Positions 7,740 to 15,403 of a stretch of 64,000 nt of DNA are shown piece by piece. Numbering within the stretch: position 1 is the stretch's first letter; the number at the start of each line of letters is the position of its first letter. This DNA comes from Nocardia asteroides (GTDB lineage: Bacteria > Actinomycetota > Actinomycetes > Mycobacteriales > Mycobacteriaceae), in NCBI RefSeq assembly GCF_900637185.1, contig NZ_LR134352.1, positions 3,524,001 to 3,588,000 of the forward strand, given 5' to 3'. The position numbers and the translations under genes are program-made. A model generated the notes under the pieces. That model worked only from the letters and a program-made list of their open reading frames with translations. It was not told where the DNA came from and ran no database searches.

Positions 7740-8309
7740 ATGACCGCGGGCAGTCTGAGGGAGCGCAGCAAGGCGCGGCGCCGGGAAGCGATCCTGGCCG
7801 CCGCCTACCAGCTGTTCGCCGAGCAGGGCTTCGACGCCACGAGCATCGCCGATATCGCCGAGGTCGCCGAGGTGTCGCCGCGGACGGTCACCCTGTACTT
7901 CCCGACCAAGCTCGAGCTGGCGATGACGCATTTCACCGAGTACGTCGACCAGTTCGCCGGCGTCCTGCATGCCAGGCCGGCGGGGCAGGGCATCCTCGAC
8001 ACGGTCGAGCAGTGGCTGCGCCGCAAACAGGCCGAGCGCGACAGCGTCGACGAGCTGTACAACCGCATGCTGCAGGCCAATCCGCAGCTCGAGGGATTGT
8101 GCCGGGGACGCCTCACCGACGTGATCCAGGACGGCGCGCGGCTGCTGGCCGAGGAACAGGGCTGGAATCCCGACGACCTCGCCCCGCGCATGCTGGCGGC
8201 GACCGTCGCCAGCGTGATCGTGGAACTGACCCACCAACCCGAGCCGGGGAACCTCGAGCTGGCGATGTCGTTCATCCGGGCGGCCGCCGCCACCCTGCCG
8301 ACGCGCTGA
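7740..8309 (+). CDS. TetR/AcrR family regulator
   Basis: This 189-residue repressor has an N-terminal helix-turn-helix (ILAAAYQLFAEQGFDATSI, then IAEVAEVSPRTVTLYFPTK) and an all-helical ligand domain. The wording MTAGSLRERSKARRREAIL is a common N-terminus for this family. It is divergent from the esterase gene, and the shared intergenic region carries a palindrome, so control of the esterase and of itself is the simplest reading. Only a weak ribosome-binding site precedes the ATG. Ligand unknown. Confidence 0.9.
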   Translation: MTAGSLRERSKARRREAILAAAYQLFAEQGFDATSIADIAEVAEVSPRTVTLYFPTKLELAMTHFTEYVDQFAGVLHARPAGQGILDTVEQWLRRKQAERDSVDELYNRMLQANPQLEGLCRGRLTDVIQDGARLLAEEQGWNPDDLAPRMLAATVASVIVELTHQPEPGNLELAMSFIRAAAATLPTR

Positions 8310-8448
8310 ACGTCCACGCGGCACTCCGGTGCGAATCGCGCCGCCGTCCGGGAAAGAACTACCGACTCGTCGGGACGTGCCGGACACCCCTTGCGGTGGC
8401 TTGATGCAGAATGGGCAGGTGGACGATAGACCTGGGACGGAGTTCGGA

Positions 8449-8499
8449 ATGCTGACCGCTGTGGGAACGATGGGTGTCGCGGCGCCTGTTCGCGGCTAG
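8449..8499 (+). CDS. Possible 16-residue leader peptide ORF
   Basis: A short reading frame (MLTAVGTMGVAAPVRG) begins with an ATG preceded by GGAG seven bases upstream and stops at a TAG four bases before the ATG of the next gene. The spacing suggests that translation of the peptide could couple to the downstream gene. There is no other support, so this is a weak call. Confidence 0.2.
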   Translation: MLTAVGTMGVAAPVRG

Positions 8500-8503
8500 T
8501 TCG

Positions 8504-8986
8504 ATGACGGATCAGGAAACCGGGCCGGGGTTCACGATGGGAGCGGACGACAGCAGATACGACGCGGTGAACCGGCTGCGCCGGCGCTGGGAAGAGGCGA
8601 AGGCCGCCGAGGCCGGTCCCGAGACGACCCCCGCCGGGCCGTCGAATGTGGTGCGGCTGCCGCGCCGCCCGCGACGCGGTCGCGAGAACGGCGACGCCCG
8701 CCCGCAGCCCTGGATGCCGGAGGGGGTGCACGATCCCGCGCCCACCCGCCCGGTCACCCGCGCGGAACTGCAGGGGGAATCCGGTTCGTGGCTGGTGAAC
8801 CCGCCGGAGTGGGCCGCGGCACCGGCCGCCGAGACCGCCGACCAGGAGAACAACGTCCTCGATCTGAGCGCGTCACGGCGCAAACGCGCAGGCGCGGAAG
8901 GCGCGCCCGCGCGGACCCGGCCGAAGGTGATGCCGCGGCGCGTCGGGCCCGGCGAGCACAAGCCGGGTGGCGATGCCAAGGCCTGA
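8504..8986 (+). CDS. Hypothetical Arg/Pro/Ala-rich soluble protein
   Basis: This is a 160-residue protein with no membrane segment or recognised domain. It begins with a charged helical region (DDSRYDAVNRLRRRWEEAKA), followed by low-complexity, arginine- and proline-rich sequence with basic clusters (LPRRPRRGREN, SASRRKRAG) that suggest a disordered protein that may bind nucleic acid or acidic partners. The start is uncertain: ATG 8504, ATG 8537 and GTG 8474 are in frame. I chose 8504 because a short upstream ORF ends just before it. It converges on the AmaP operon. Confidence 0.5.
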   Translation: MTDQETGPGFTMGADDSRYDAVNRLRRRWEEAKAAEAGPETTPAGPSNVVRLPRRPRRGRENGDARPQPWMPEGVHDPAPTRPVTRAELQGESGSWLVNPPEWAAAPAAETADQENNVLDLSASRRKRAGAEGAPARTRPKVMPRRVGPGEHKPGGDAKA

Positions 8987-9009
8987 TCGCCCGCGCCGGG
9001 GCTGAGCTC

Positions 9010-9585
9010 TCACCGCGTGCGCTGGGTGCGTCCGCGGTCGGCGATCCGGAACTCGACCGTCACCGGGATGGCGGCGAGCTCGAGTGCCGTCCGCAGGCGG
9101 GGGACGGCATGGGCCAGGATCCGCTGCCGCAGCGCGGGCAGATCCGCCGCCGGGTCGGTGTCGACGAGCAGGTGCAGGTCGGGGCCCAGTGCGCTGCCCG
9201 ACAGCCGCGCCGTCGCCGAACGCACGCCCTCGTAGGTCTCCACATCGGCGGCCACCGCGGTGGCCGCGATCTCGGAACCCAGGACGGTCCGGCCCTGCTC
9301 GCCGGTATCGTCGAGCAGCCAGCTGCTCGCCTTGGGCAGCCGGGTGAACTGCGCCGCCAGCCACCGCAGCGCGAGCAGTGCGAGGACCACCGCGCCGGCG
9401 ACGACGAGGTAGAACACCGGCCCCGGCGGATCCTCGGTGCCGGGAACCAGCGGCGCCCCGGCGTCGACGTGAAAGGCGCCGAAATGCGCCGCGATCAGCA
9501 ACCCGCCCGCCGTGGCCGTCAGCAGGCCGAGCAGGCCGAGGATGCCGCGATTGAGCCGGGCGGGCCGGTTGGCGGTGGTGCTCAT
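9010..9585 (-). CDS. amaP: AmaP-type alkaline shock response membrane anchor protein
   Basis: This 191-residue protein has two N-terminal membrane segments (about residues 15-36 and 57-80) and a cytoplasmic C-terminal domain (VETYEGVRSATARLSGSA, then DLHLLVDTDPAADL) of the Asp23-anchor type. In Firmicutes, AmaP tethers the Asp23 protein to the cell membrane; the same role here is inferred from family and context. It is the last gene of the operon and overlaps the DUF6286 gene by 4 bp, so the two are translationally coupled. The convergent gene at 8504 ends 23 bp away. Confidence 0.85.
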   Translation of the reverse strand: MSTTANRPARLNRGILGLLGLLTATAGGLLIAAHFGAFHVDAGAPLVPGTEDPPGPVFYLVVAGAVVLALLALRWLAAQFTRLPKASSWLLDDTGEQGRTVLGSEIAATAVAADVETYEGVRSATARLSGSALGPDLHLLVDTDPAADLPALRQRILAHAVPRLRTALELAAIPVTVEFRIADRGRTQRTR

Positions 9586-10118
9586 CGCGAACCTCGGTGG
9601 CCGATCGTGCGCAGGCTGGTGCGCAGACGGGGCACGGTGGCCGGCTTGATCCGGTCCAGCCGCTCGGCCACGGCCTGCCCGACCTCACGAGCGGTGTGTT
9701 CGGCCGTATGGTGGGTTCGGCCCTTGACGTGGATCTTCTTGCGGCGCAACGCCACCCGGGACTTGTCCAGCCCGTCGACGCGACCGGTCGCGTCGGTCAG
9801 CGCGTGCCGCAGACTGCGGCGGGTGATTCCCGCGTCCATCCCGTCGCCGGCTTCCAGGGCGAGCACGACCGGCTTGCCCGGCAGTGCCGCCACCGCCAGC
9901 AGCGCCACGCCGAGGACCGCCACGACGATGCCCGCGGCCAGCACCCAGGCGCTGCCCCAGGTGGTGTCGTGCAGCCGGGTGGCGAGGCTGTCGTAGGAGA
10001 CCCACTCCCGGGTTCCGGTGAGCCGCTGGATCAGCGACACCGCGACGAGAACGGCGGCGCCGCACAGGATCACGGCGGTGAGCACGGCCGGGATCACCCG
10101 GCGTGGACGGCGTGTCAT
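9582..10118 (-). CDS. DUF6286 membrane protein of the Asp23 operon
   Basis: This 178-residue protein has two membrane segments (VIPAVLTAVILCGAAVLVAV and AWVLAAGIVVAVLGVALLAV), then a soluble tail with the pattern of the DUF6286/AmaP-like family (LTDATGRVDGLDKSRVALRR). It probably acts as a second membrane anchor for Asp23-type proteins. The ATG at 10118 overlaps the stop of the upstream Asp23 gene (ATGA). A longer upstream frame exists, but it is antisense-like and lies inside the upstream gene. Function is inferred from the cluster. Confidence 0.75.
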   Translation of the reverse strand: MTRRPRRVIPAVLTAVILCGAAVLVAVSLIQRLTGTREWVSYDSLATRLHDTTWGSAWVLAAGIVVAVLGVALLAVAALPGKPVVLALEAGDGMDAGITRRSLRHALTDATGRVDGLDKSRVALRRKKIHVKGRTHHTAEHTAREVGQAVAERLDRIKPATVPRLRTSLRTIGHRGSR

Positions 10119-10432
10119 CGGACTCTCCTCTCCGGCGGTTCCGGCACCATCGCCGAGACCTCGATGTCGACCCGGGGCACAGTGAGGCCGGTCAGTTCCT
10201 CGGTCCGGGCGATCAGATGGGCGCGGCACTCGGCGGTGACCCGCCCGACCGGCTGCGGGTAGCGGACGGGCAGCCGGACGCGCAGGGTCGCGCCGGTCCC
10301 GACGACCTGCGCGTTCACCTGCGCGCCCGGCTCGACCCCGGCCACCTCGCGCGCGGCCCGCTCGGCGATCCGGCGGACCGCGCGCTCACCGACCGTGGTC
10401 GCGCCCGGCAGCTCGGCGGCGGAGCTGGTCAC
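10115..10432 (-). CDS. Asp23/Gls24 family protein
   Basis: This 105-residue protein has the compact Asp23 layout: a helix with AVRRIAERAAREVAGV, a beta strand (LRVRLPVRYPQPV) and the helix-strand end LTGLTVPRVDIEVSAMV. Asp23/Gls24 proteins form a membrane-associated network during alkaline or cell-wall stress in Firmicutes. Its start overlaps the end of the DUF2273-like gene by 4 bp and its end overlaps the DUF6286 gene by 4 bp, which ties all three into one operon. Confidence 0.8.
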   Translation of the reverse strand: MTSSAAELPGATTVGERAVRRIAERAAREVAGVEPGAQVNAQVVGTGATLRVRLPVRYPQPVGRVTAECRAHLIARTEELTGLTVPRVDIEVSAMVPEPPERRVR

Positions 10433-10617
10433 CGCCTGCCCCGATCCTGCGCCGAGCGCAGCAGCCCGGACAGGTCGACCTCACCGTCGAGCCAGCGCCC
10501 GATCAGCAGACCGAGGCCACCGAAGATCAGCACGACGGCGAACGCGCCCAGCCCGCCGAAGGCGGCGGCGAATCCCAGGGACAGACCCATGACGAGGCAG
10601 ATCGTGGTGGCGTTCAT
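10429..10617 (-). CDS. DUF2273-like small membrane protein
   Basis: This 62-residue peptide has a glycine-rich double hydrophobic stretch (residues about 5-40, including FGGLGAFAVVLIFGGLGLLI) and a short charged tail (GRWLDGEVDLSGLLRSAQD). Small proteins of this pattern (DUF2273) accompany Asp23 genes in Firmicutes and actinobacteria. It starts one base after the stop of the upstream Asp23 gene and overlaps the next Asp23 gene by 4 bp. It probably helps place Asp23-type proteins at the membrane. Confidence 0.75.
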   Translation of the reverse strand: MNATTICLVMGLSLGFAAAFGGLGAFAVVLIFGGLGLLIGRWLDGEVDLSGLLRSAQDRGRR

Positions 10618-10618
10618 G

Positions 10619-11089
10619 TCACTGCACCCGGTCGCGGGTGGGCTGCGGCTCGTCGGTGTCGTCCTCGATGAACACGTCGTTGACGTTGATGTTCACCTCG
10701 ACCACCTCGAGCCCGGTCATCTGCTCGATGGCCGTGATCACATTGCGGCGCACGGCGATCGCCAGTTCGGCGATGGCCACGCCGTATTCGACGACGAGCT
10801 CGAGATCGACCGCGGCCTGCTTCTCGCCGACCTCGACCGACACTCCCTGCCCGATGCTCGAGGACGCGCCCGGAATGCGGTCGCGCAGCGCGCCGATCGC
10901 GCGGGCGGTGCCGCCGCCGAGGTCGTGCACGCCGCGGACCTCGCGCGCGGCCAGTCCGGCGATCTTCTGGACGACGGTGTCGGCGATGGTGGTCGTGCCC
11001 TGGTCGGTCACCAGGGTGCTGGGCCGGTTGGCCCCGTCCCGGCCGGTCTTCTCCACTGCCTTGCTGTTCTCGGTGGTCGTGCCGGTCAT
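10619..11089 (-). CDS. Asp23/Gls24 family envelope stress response protein
   Basis: This 156-residue protein is the most typical Asp23 of the cluster: GTTTIADTVVQKIAGLAARE, then GVSVEVGEKQAAVDLELVVE and VITAIEQMTGLEVVEVNINV are hallmark segments. The N-terminal 28 residues are polar and flexible. It has its own strong ribosome-binding site (GGGAGG, four bases before the ATG) after a 73-bp gap from the upstream gene, so it may also have a separate promoter. It is cytoplasmic and probably membrane-associated through AmaP/DUF6286. Confidence 0.9.
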   Translation of the reverse strand: MTGTTTENSKAVEKTGRDGANRPSTLVTDQGTTTIADTVVQKIAGLAAREVRGVHDLGGGTARAIGALRDRIPGASSSIGQGVSVEVGEKQAAVDLELVVEYGVAIAELAIAVRRNVITAIEQMTGLEVVEVNINVNDVFIEDDTDEPQPTRDRVQ

Positions 11090-11162
11090 GGTTCCTCCCG
11101 ATTGTGTTGTGCTGCAGGGGTTGACGAACTGTCATAGGTAGGACACCGCGGTCCGCGGATCG

Positions 11163-11492
11163 TCACGGGCCCACGGTGTGATCTGGATCGCTGTCGAACG
11201 CGTCCACGTGCAGATCGACGACGTGCACGCGCAACCGCGCACCGTCCCACGGTGTCCCGGCCAGCGCGGGGCGCACCGCCGCGTCCAGCTTGTCGAGCAG
11301 GGGCGGCAGCGGCAGCGTGGTGGCGACCACCCGGATCTCCACCACCGACTCGCCGAAATCGACCGCGGCCCGCCCGGCGTTCCAGGGCAGCCAGCGGCTG
11401 TTGTGCAGACCCATCGGCACCGCGGGACGGGCGCCGTCCACGGCGTCGATCGCCGCGACGATCCGATCGGTCAGGTCCTCGTGCATGCTCAC
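11163..11492 (-). CDS. Small Asp23-like protein
   Basis: This 109-residue protein resembles a divergent Asp23 domain: an N-terminal helix (LTDRIVAAIDAVDGARPAV), a central strand (SVVEIRVVATTLPLPP), a helix (LLDKLDAAVRPALAG) and a final strand (LRVHVVDLHVDAF). The GTG at 11492 overlaps the upstream stop codon (GTGA), matching the coupling seen in the rest of the operon; an ATG at 11486 is an alternative. It ends 73 bp before the main Asp23 gene. Similarity is at pattern level, so the family call is less sure than for the other members. Confidence 0.65.
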   Translation of the reverse strand: MSMHEDLTDRIVAAIDAVDGARPAVPMGLHNSRWLPWNAGRAAVDFGESVVEIRVVATTLPLPPLLDKLDAAVRPALAGTPWDGARLRVHVVDLHVDAFDSDPDHTVGP

Positions 11493-11854
11493 GGTCGTCC
11501 CGGTTCGATATCGAGTACGAAGACCTGCACCGAGTCGACTTCGGTGCCGGTGGATTCGGCGACGGCGCCGGCCACCGCCGCCTGGACGGCCCGGCCGACC
11601 TCGGCGACATGGCCCGACGCCGAGAGCGCCAGATCGATCTGGATGTCGAGCAGACCGCCCGCGCGTCGCACCCGGACCCCGGCCGAGGCGGCCGGTTCCT
11701 GGCCGATCCACAGCTGACGTCCGGAGCGTGCCAGGTGCCCGACCAGTCCGAGCACGCCCGGTTCGAGCCGGGCGACGCCGGGAACGAGCAGGGCGGCTCT
11801 GGCGGCCACGCTCGCGATCACCGCGTCCCCGACGACCAGTTCGGTGCCCGTCAC
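11489..11854 (-). CDS. Asp23/Gls24 family protein
   Basis: This 121-residue protein has the Asp23 pattern: VVGDAVIASVAARAALLVPG at the N-terminus, a strand LLDIQIDLALSASGHVAEVG, and the end helix and strand VAESTGTEVDSVQVFVLDI. It starts at a GTG that shares bases with the stop codon of the anti-sigma hybrid gene (GTGA, 11851-11854), and it ends with another GTGA overlap. The tight coupling suggests equimolar production of the three proteins. Confidence 0.78.
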   Translation of the reverse strand: MTGTELVVGDAVIASVAARAALLVPGVARLEPGVLGLVGHLARSGRQLWIGQEPAASAGVRVRRAGGLLDIQIDLALSASGHVAEVGRAVQAAVAGAVAESTGTEVDSVQVFVLDIEPGRP

Positions 11855-12426
11855 CGCTCCTCCTCGAAGAGGTCGACGACGGTGATGTCGAGCCTGCCGA
11901 GGCGCACGCCGATGCGAGCGGTGGCGGCGGCGCGGGCCCGTTCCCGGACCGCGGCGACCAGCGTGTCGATGGCGTGCTCGTCGTGGCGCACGGCGATGGT
12001 CATCTCGACCGAGATCACCTGCTCGCCGTCGGCGCCCGGTTCGGTGCCGCGCACCCGGCAGCGGCGGGCGCGCACGCCGTCGACGGTGTCGGCCGCGAAC
12101 CGCAGGATCACGGCCACCGCCTGCTCGCTGACCTGGATCGATCCGGGATGCGGGGTGTCGAGGGTGAGGGTGCGGCCGCGACGCACGTCGGCGCGGACGG
12201 CGGACATGATGCGGCCGAACAGGTCGGGTGGTGGGGGATCGGGTTCGTCGATCAGCTCGCGGGTGGCGTTGCGCAGGGTCAGCAGGCTCTCCCTGGCCGC
12301 GGCGCAGTGCGGGCAGTCCGGGTCGTGGTCGCCGGTGGCCGGGTCGTCGAGCCGTTCCCACACCTGTTCCAGGCCTTGTCCGCAGGGAAGCAGGTAGTCG
12401 TTGTCGGTGCTGGGGGTCACCGCCAT
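11851..12426 (-). CDS. Hybrid protein: zinc-binding anti-sigma domain fused to an Asp23-like domain
   Basis: This is a 191-residue protein. The N-terminal part has the ZAS zinc-binding anti-sigma signature HxxxCxxC (His34, Cys38, Cys41) with an upstream Cys15. Residues about 95-191 follow the Asp23 pattern (SIQVSEQAVAVILRFAAD, then ISVEMTIAVRHDEHAIDTL and RLGRLDITVVDLF). No membrane segment is visible. It overlaps the ECF sigma gene by 10 bp, the usual place for an anti-sigma factor. The design suggests that the Asp23 part senses or joins the envelope-stress network and thereby releases the sigma factor; that mechanism is inference. Confidence 0.75.
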   Translation of the reverse strand: MAVTPSTDNDYLLPCGQGLEQVWERLDDPATGDHDPDCPHCAAARESLLTLRNATRELIDEPDPPPPDLFGRIMSAVRADVRRGRTLTLDTPHPGSIQVSEQAVAVILRFAADTVDGVRARRCRVRGTEPGADGEQVISVEMTIAVRHDEHAIDTLVAAVRERARAAATARIGVRLGRLDITVVDLFEEER

Positions 12427-12983
12427 GGCTTCATCACCTCTGCCAGTTGGGCGCGGGCGCGCGCGATCCGCCCGCGCACCGCTGTGCTGTTGGCGCCGAC
12501 GATCTCGGCGATCTCGTCATAGGACCGGCCGTGCACCTCGCGCAGCAGCCAGCAGGCGCGCTGTTCGGGCGTCAGCTGTTGCAGCGCGTCGGTGAGCGCG
12601 GCCATCTGGCTGCTCACCTCGGTGGCGTGCTCGGGCCTGGTGTCGGCGCGTGGTGACGCCGTCGTGTCCGGGTCGACGTCGGCGGGGATCCGCCGGGCGC
12701 GCAGGACGTTGAGGCAGCGGTTGGTCGTCATCCGGTACAGCCAGCCGGCGAAGGCGGCGTCGTCCTGCAGATGCCCGATCGTGCGCCAGGCCTTGAGGAA
12801 CACCTCCTGGGTGACGTCCTCGGCCTCGGCCCGATCCGCCAGCATCTTGGCGGCCAGCCGGAACATCGGTCCTTGATAGCGCAGCACCAGCTGCTCGTAT
12901 GCCCGGACATCGCCGTCACGCGCCCGACCGGCCAGGGTCGCGTCGTCCAGCGCTGTCTCGGGTGCGGGCGACGTCGTGGTCAC
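12417..12983 (-). CDS. ECF-type RNA polymerase sigma factor of the Asp23 operon
   Basis: This 188-residue sigma-70 family protein has region 2 (YEQLVLRYQGPMFRLAAKML, AEDVTQEVFLKAWRTI, WLYRMTTNRCLNVLRARR) and region 4 (LQQLTPEQRACWLLREVHG, SYDEIAEIVGANSTAVRGRI) and no other domain. It should direct RNA polymerase to the promoters of this operon and related envelope-stress genes. The GTG at 12983 was chosen because GGAGGAGG lies upstream; the long open frame extending to 13310 has no start with similar support. It is the first gene of the nine-gene unit and overlaps the anti-sigma gene. Confidence 0.92.
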   Translation of the reverse strand: MTTTSPAPETALDDATLAGRARDGDVRAYEQLVLRYQGPMFRLAAKMLADRAEAEDVTQEVFLKAWRTIGHLQDDAAFAGWLYRMTTNRCLNVLRARRIPADVDPDTTASPRADTRPEHATEVSSQMAALTDALQQLTPEQRACWLLREVHGRSYDEIAEIVGANSTAVRGRIARARAQLAEVMKPWR

Positions 12984-13111
12984 ACCGGCACCTCCTCCGC
13001 TGCTCCTGTGATGGACACCGATGCGCAGGAATTCGTCACGCAAACTATCAGTGATGGTCGTCTCATCCGGTCGTCCGCGAGGCGCGGGTGTGTCGCGGTG
13101 GGCGGACGGGA

Positions 13112-13990
13112 TCAGGCCAGGGCGCGATCGGTGCCGGGGAAGGCGGGGCGGCGGTCGGTGCCGGTGGCGACGATCAGGTCGGCGACGAGCAGGCCCTCCT
13201 CGTCGGGGCGCAGCGGCGTGGCGAGGTCGCGACCGTCCGGGCCCAGGATGCGGGCGACACCGCTGCCGCCGTGCAGGACCTCGGGGCGGCCCGCGTCGGC
13301 GGCCCGCCATCCGCGCACCGGCACCACCGCCGTCGGCGCGATCAGGTAGCTACGGGCGGCGCGGGCGTACCGGCGGCCTGCCGCGGTACTCAGCTCCGCA
13401 GCTTCGCTCTCGGTGTCCTGGCGGGCGAAGGTGAAGCCGGGCCAGGACGCCAGATGGATCTGCTCGCCTGCCTGGTGCATGGCATCGCAGACACCGGGCA
13501 GGAAATGGTCGGTGCCACCGAGGACACCGATCCGGCCGAGCGTGGTGTCGCGCACCAGCGGACGGCGGACCGCCGTGCCGAAGACGGTCCGTTCCAGCGC
13601 CGTGGGCAGGGCTTTGCGGGACACGGTGATGTCGCCCTGGTCGTCGATCAACGCCTGCGACATGAACACCTGCTGCCCGGCCCGCTCGGCGAACCCGAGG
13701 CCGACGTGGATGCCGCGGCGGCGCGCGGCGTAGCGGATCGCCCGCAGCTCCGGACCGTCGGCGGCCATCGCGTTGGCGCGGTACCTGGCCAGGATGTCGC
13801 CGTCCCACTGCACCGCGCGCAGCCACAGCCACCACGGGAAACCGGGAACGAACGTCTCGGGAAAGGCGACCAGCCGGGCGCCCTGCTCCGAGGCGGCCTC
13901 GATCAACGTGATGACCTGGTCGACGCCGGCCGACAGGTTCAGCCATCGGGGCTCGGCCTGCACCGCCGCCACTCGCACCCTGCTCGTCAT
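13112..13990 (-). CDS. Nitrilase-superfamily protein without the catalytic cysteine
   Basis: This 292-residue protein follows the nitrilase fold closely. Glu45 (in VAFPETFVPGFPWW) and Lys126 (in VSRKALPTALERTVFG) of the Glu-Lys-Cys triad are present, as are EQIHLASWPGFTF and the C-terminal strand end. The segment that should read like LNCWEH reads VLGGTDHFLP, so the cysteine position is Gly159 and the following Trp-Glu is Thr-Asp. It therefore probably cannot cleave nitriles or amides by the normal mechanism and may be a binding or regulatory pseudoenzyme. The ATG at 13990 (MTSRVRVAAVQAEP) fits family N-termini; the frame extends 15 codons upstream. Confidence 0.85.
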   Translation of the reverse strand: MTSRVRVAAVQAEPRWLNLSAGVDQVITLIEAASEQGARLVAFPETFVPGFPWWLWLRAVQWDGDILARYRANAMAADGPELRAIRYAARRRGIHVGLGFAERAGQQVFMSQALIDDQGDITVSRKALPTALERTVFGTAVRRPLVRDTTLGRIGVLGGTDHFLPGVCDAMHQAGEQIHLASWPGFTFARQDTESEAAELSTAAGRRYARAARSYLIAPTAVVPVRGWRAADAGRPEVLHGGSGVARILGPDGRDLATPLRPDEEGLLVADLIVATGTDRRPAFPGTDRALA

Positions 13991-14077
13991 CGTTCTCCTC
14001 GTTCCCAGCTGTGACACCTTGTACGAGGAAGACACCCGACATCCCCGGACCTCACGCGGCGAGGGCTGAGATGCCGA

Positions 14078-15403
14078 TCACTCGGGTGCCTCGGCGGCCC
14101 GGCGGGCCCGGATCGCGTTGGCACCGGCGAGCACGAGACCCGCGGCGACGAGCAGCAGTCCGCGCGCCCACACCTCGCGGTCGATCCGGGTGAACAGGAA
14201 CAGGCACGCGCCGAGGCCGAGGCAGGGCACCACGGCCGGGATCCGGAAGTGGCCGGGCTCGCCCTGCTCGCGGCGCAGGACCAGGACCGCGGCGTTGACG
14301 GCGGCGAACACGATCAGCAGCAACAGCACCAGGGTGGCGGCGAGCGAGTCGACTTCGGCGGTCAGCGCCAGGATCAGCGACAGGGCGGAGGTGGCGAGAA
14401 CGGCCACCCACGGCGTCCGGCGCCGGGGCAGGATCCGGCGCAGGGCCGCGGGCAACAGTCCGTCGCCTGCCATGCCGTAGGCCAGCCGCGACGACATGAT
14501 GCCGGTGAGCAGGGCGCCGTTGGCCACCGCCACCAGCGCGATCACGCTGAACAGACCGTCGGGCACGGTCCCCGCCGCGCGCACCACCTCGAGCAAGGGA
14601 CCGCTCGAGGTGGCCAGCTGTTCGGTCGGGACACACGCGCTCGCGACGATGCCGATCAGCACGTACACCACGCCCGCGGTGAACAGCGCGCCGAACAGCG
14701 CCGTGGGATAGGACCTGCGGGGATTCTCGACCTCCTCGGCCAGGTTCACCGAGGTCTCGAAGCCGACGAACGAGTAGAACGCGAGCACGGTGCCCGCGAG
14801 GACCGCCCCGACCGGGCCGTGCTCGGCGGTGCCCACCTGGGTGAGCCGGTCCAGGTCGGCGTCGCCGCGCAGCATCACCCACGCGCCGAGGCCGATGATC
14901 AGCACGAGACCGCCCAGTTCCACCACGGTCGCGGCGACATTGGCACCGAGGGATTCCTTGATACCCCGGATGTTGAGCGCCGCCAGCGCGACCAGGAAGA
15001 CCACGACGACGAGCACGGTCGGCACCGTCACCAGCGCCCGCAGATAGTCCCCGGCGAACGCGCGGGCCAGCGCCCCCACCGACACGATGCCCGCGGCGAG
15101 CATGCAGAAGCCGACGAACGACCCGGCCGCGGGACCGAACGCGGTGGTGACGTAGTGCGCCGAGCCGCCCGCGCGCGGGTACTTCGTGGCCATCTCCGCG
15201 TAGGAGCCCGCGGTGAGCGCGGCGAGGCCGAGCGCGGTCAGCAACGGCAGCCATACGGCACCGCCGGATTCCCGGGCGATATCGCCGACCAGGACATACA
15301 TCCCCGCCCCGAGCACGTCGCCGAGGATGAAGAAGTACAGCAGCGGCGTGGTCACCGCCCGCCGTAGAGTTCCCGCCTCCGGGGCGGACACCGAGCCGAT
15401 CAT
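14078..15403 (-). CDS. APC-family amino acid permease
   Basis: This 441-residue membrane transporter has about twelve transmembrane segments. The N-terminus carries the APC motif (LYFFILGDVLGAGMYVLVG, then AGSYAEMATKYPRAGGSAHY), and FYSFVGFETSVNLAEEVENP in the middle is a strong signature of amino acid/polyamine permeases. It should import an amino acid or amine by cation symport. I start at the ATG at 15403 (MIGSVSAPEAG) because the upstream extension is arginine- and proline-rich and lacks family features. It lies 87 bp downstream of the nitrilase-fold gene on the same strand... transcription enters from 15403, so the two may share a transcript in the order permease, nitrilase-like. Confidence 0.88.
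   Translation of the reverse strand: MIGSVSAPEAGTLRRAVTTPLLYFFILGDVLGAGMYVLVGDIARESGGAVWLPLLTALGLAALTAGSYAEMATKYPRAGGSAHYVTTAFGPAAGSFVGFCMLAAGIVSVGALARAFAGDYLRALVTVPTVLVVVVFLVALAALNIRGIKESLGANVAATVVELGGLVLIIGLGAWVMLRGDADLDRLTQVGTAEHGPVGAVLAGTVLAFYSFVGFETSVNLAEEVENPRRSYPTALFGALFTAGVVYVLIGIVASACVPTEQLATSSGPLLEVVRAAGTVPDGLFSVIALVAVANGALLTGIMSSRLAYGMAGDGLLPAALRRILPRRRTPWVAVLATSALSLILALTAEVDSLAATLVLLLLIVFAAVNAAVLVLRREQGEPGHFRIPAVVPCLGLGACLFLFTRIDREVWARGLLLVAAGLVLAGANAIRARRAAEAPE

Noticed and set aside
9010..12983. Repeated gene-sized similarity among the Asp23 genes as a recent tandem duplication or repeat array
   Set aside because: The proteins differ strongly from each other, so these are old paralogues and not a recent repeat.
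12984..13310. N-terminal extension of the ECF sigma factor
   Set aside because: The extension is Arg/Pro-rich, overlaps the nitrilase-fold gene, and the GTG at 12983 has a strong ribosome-binding site.
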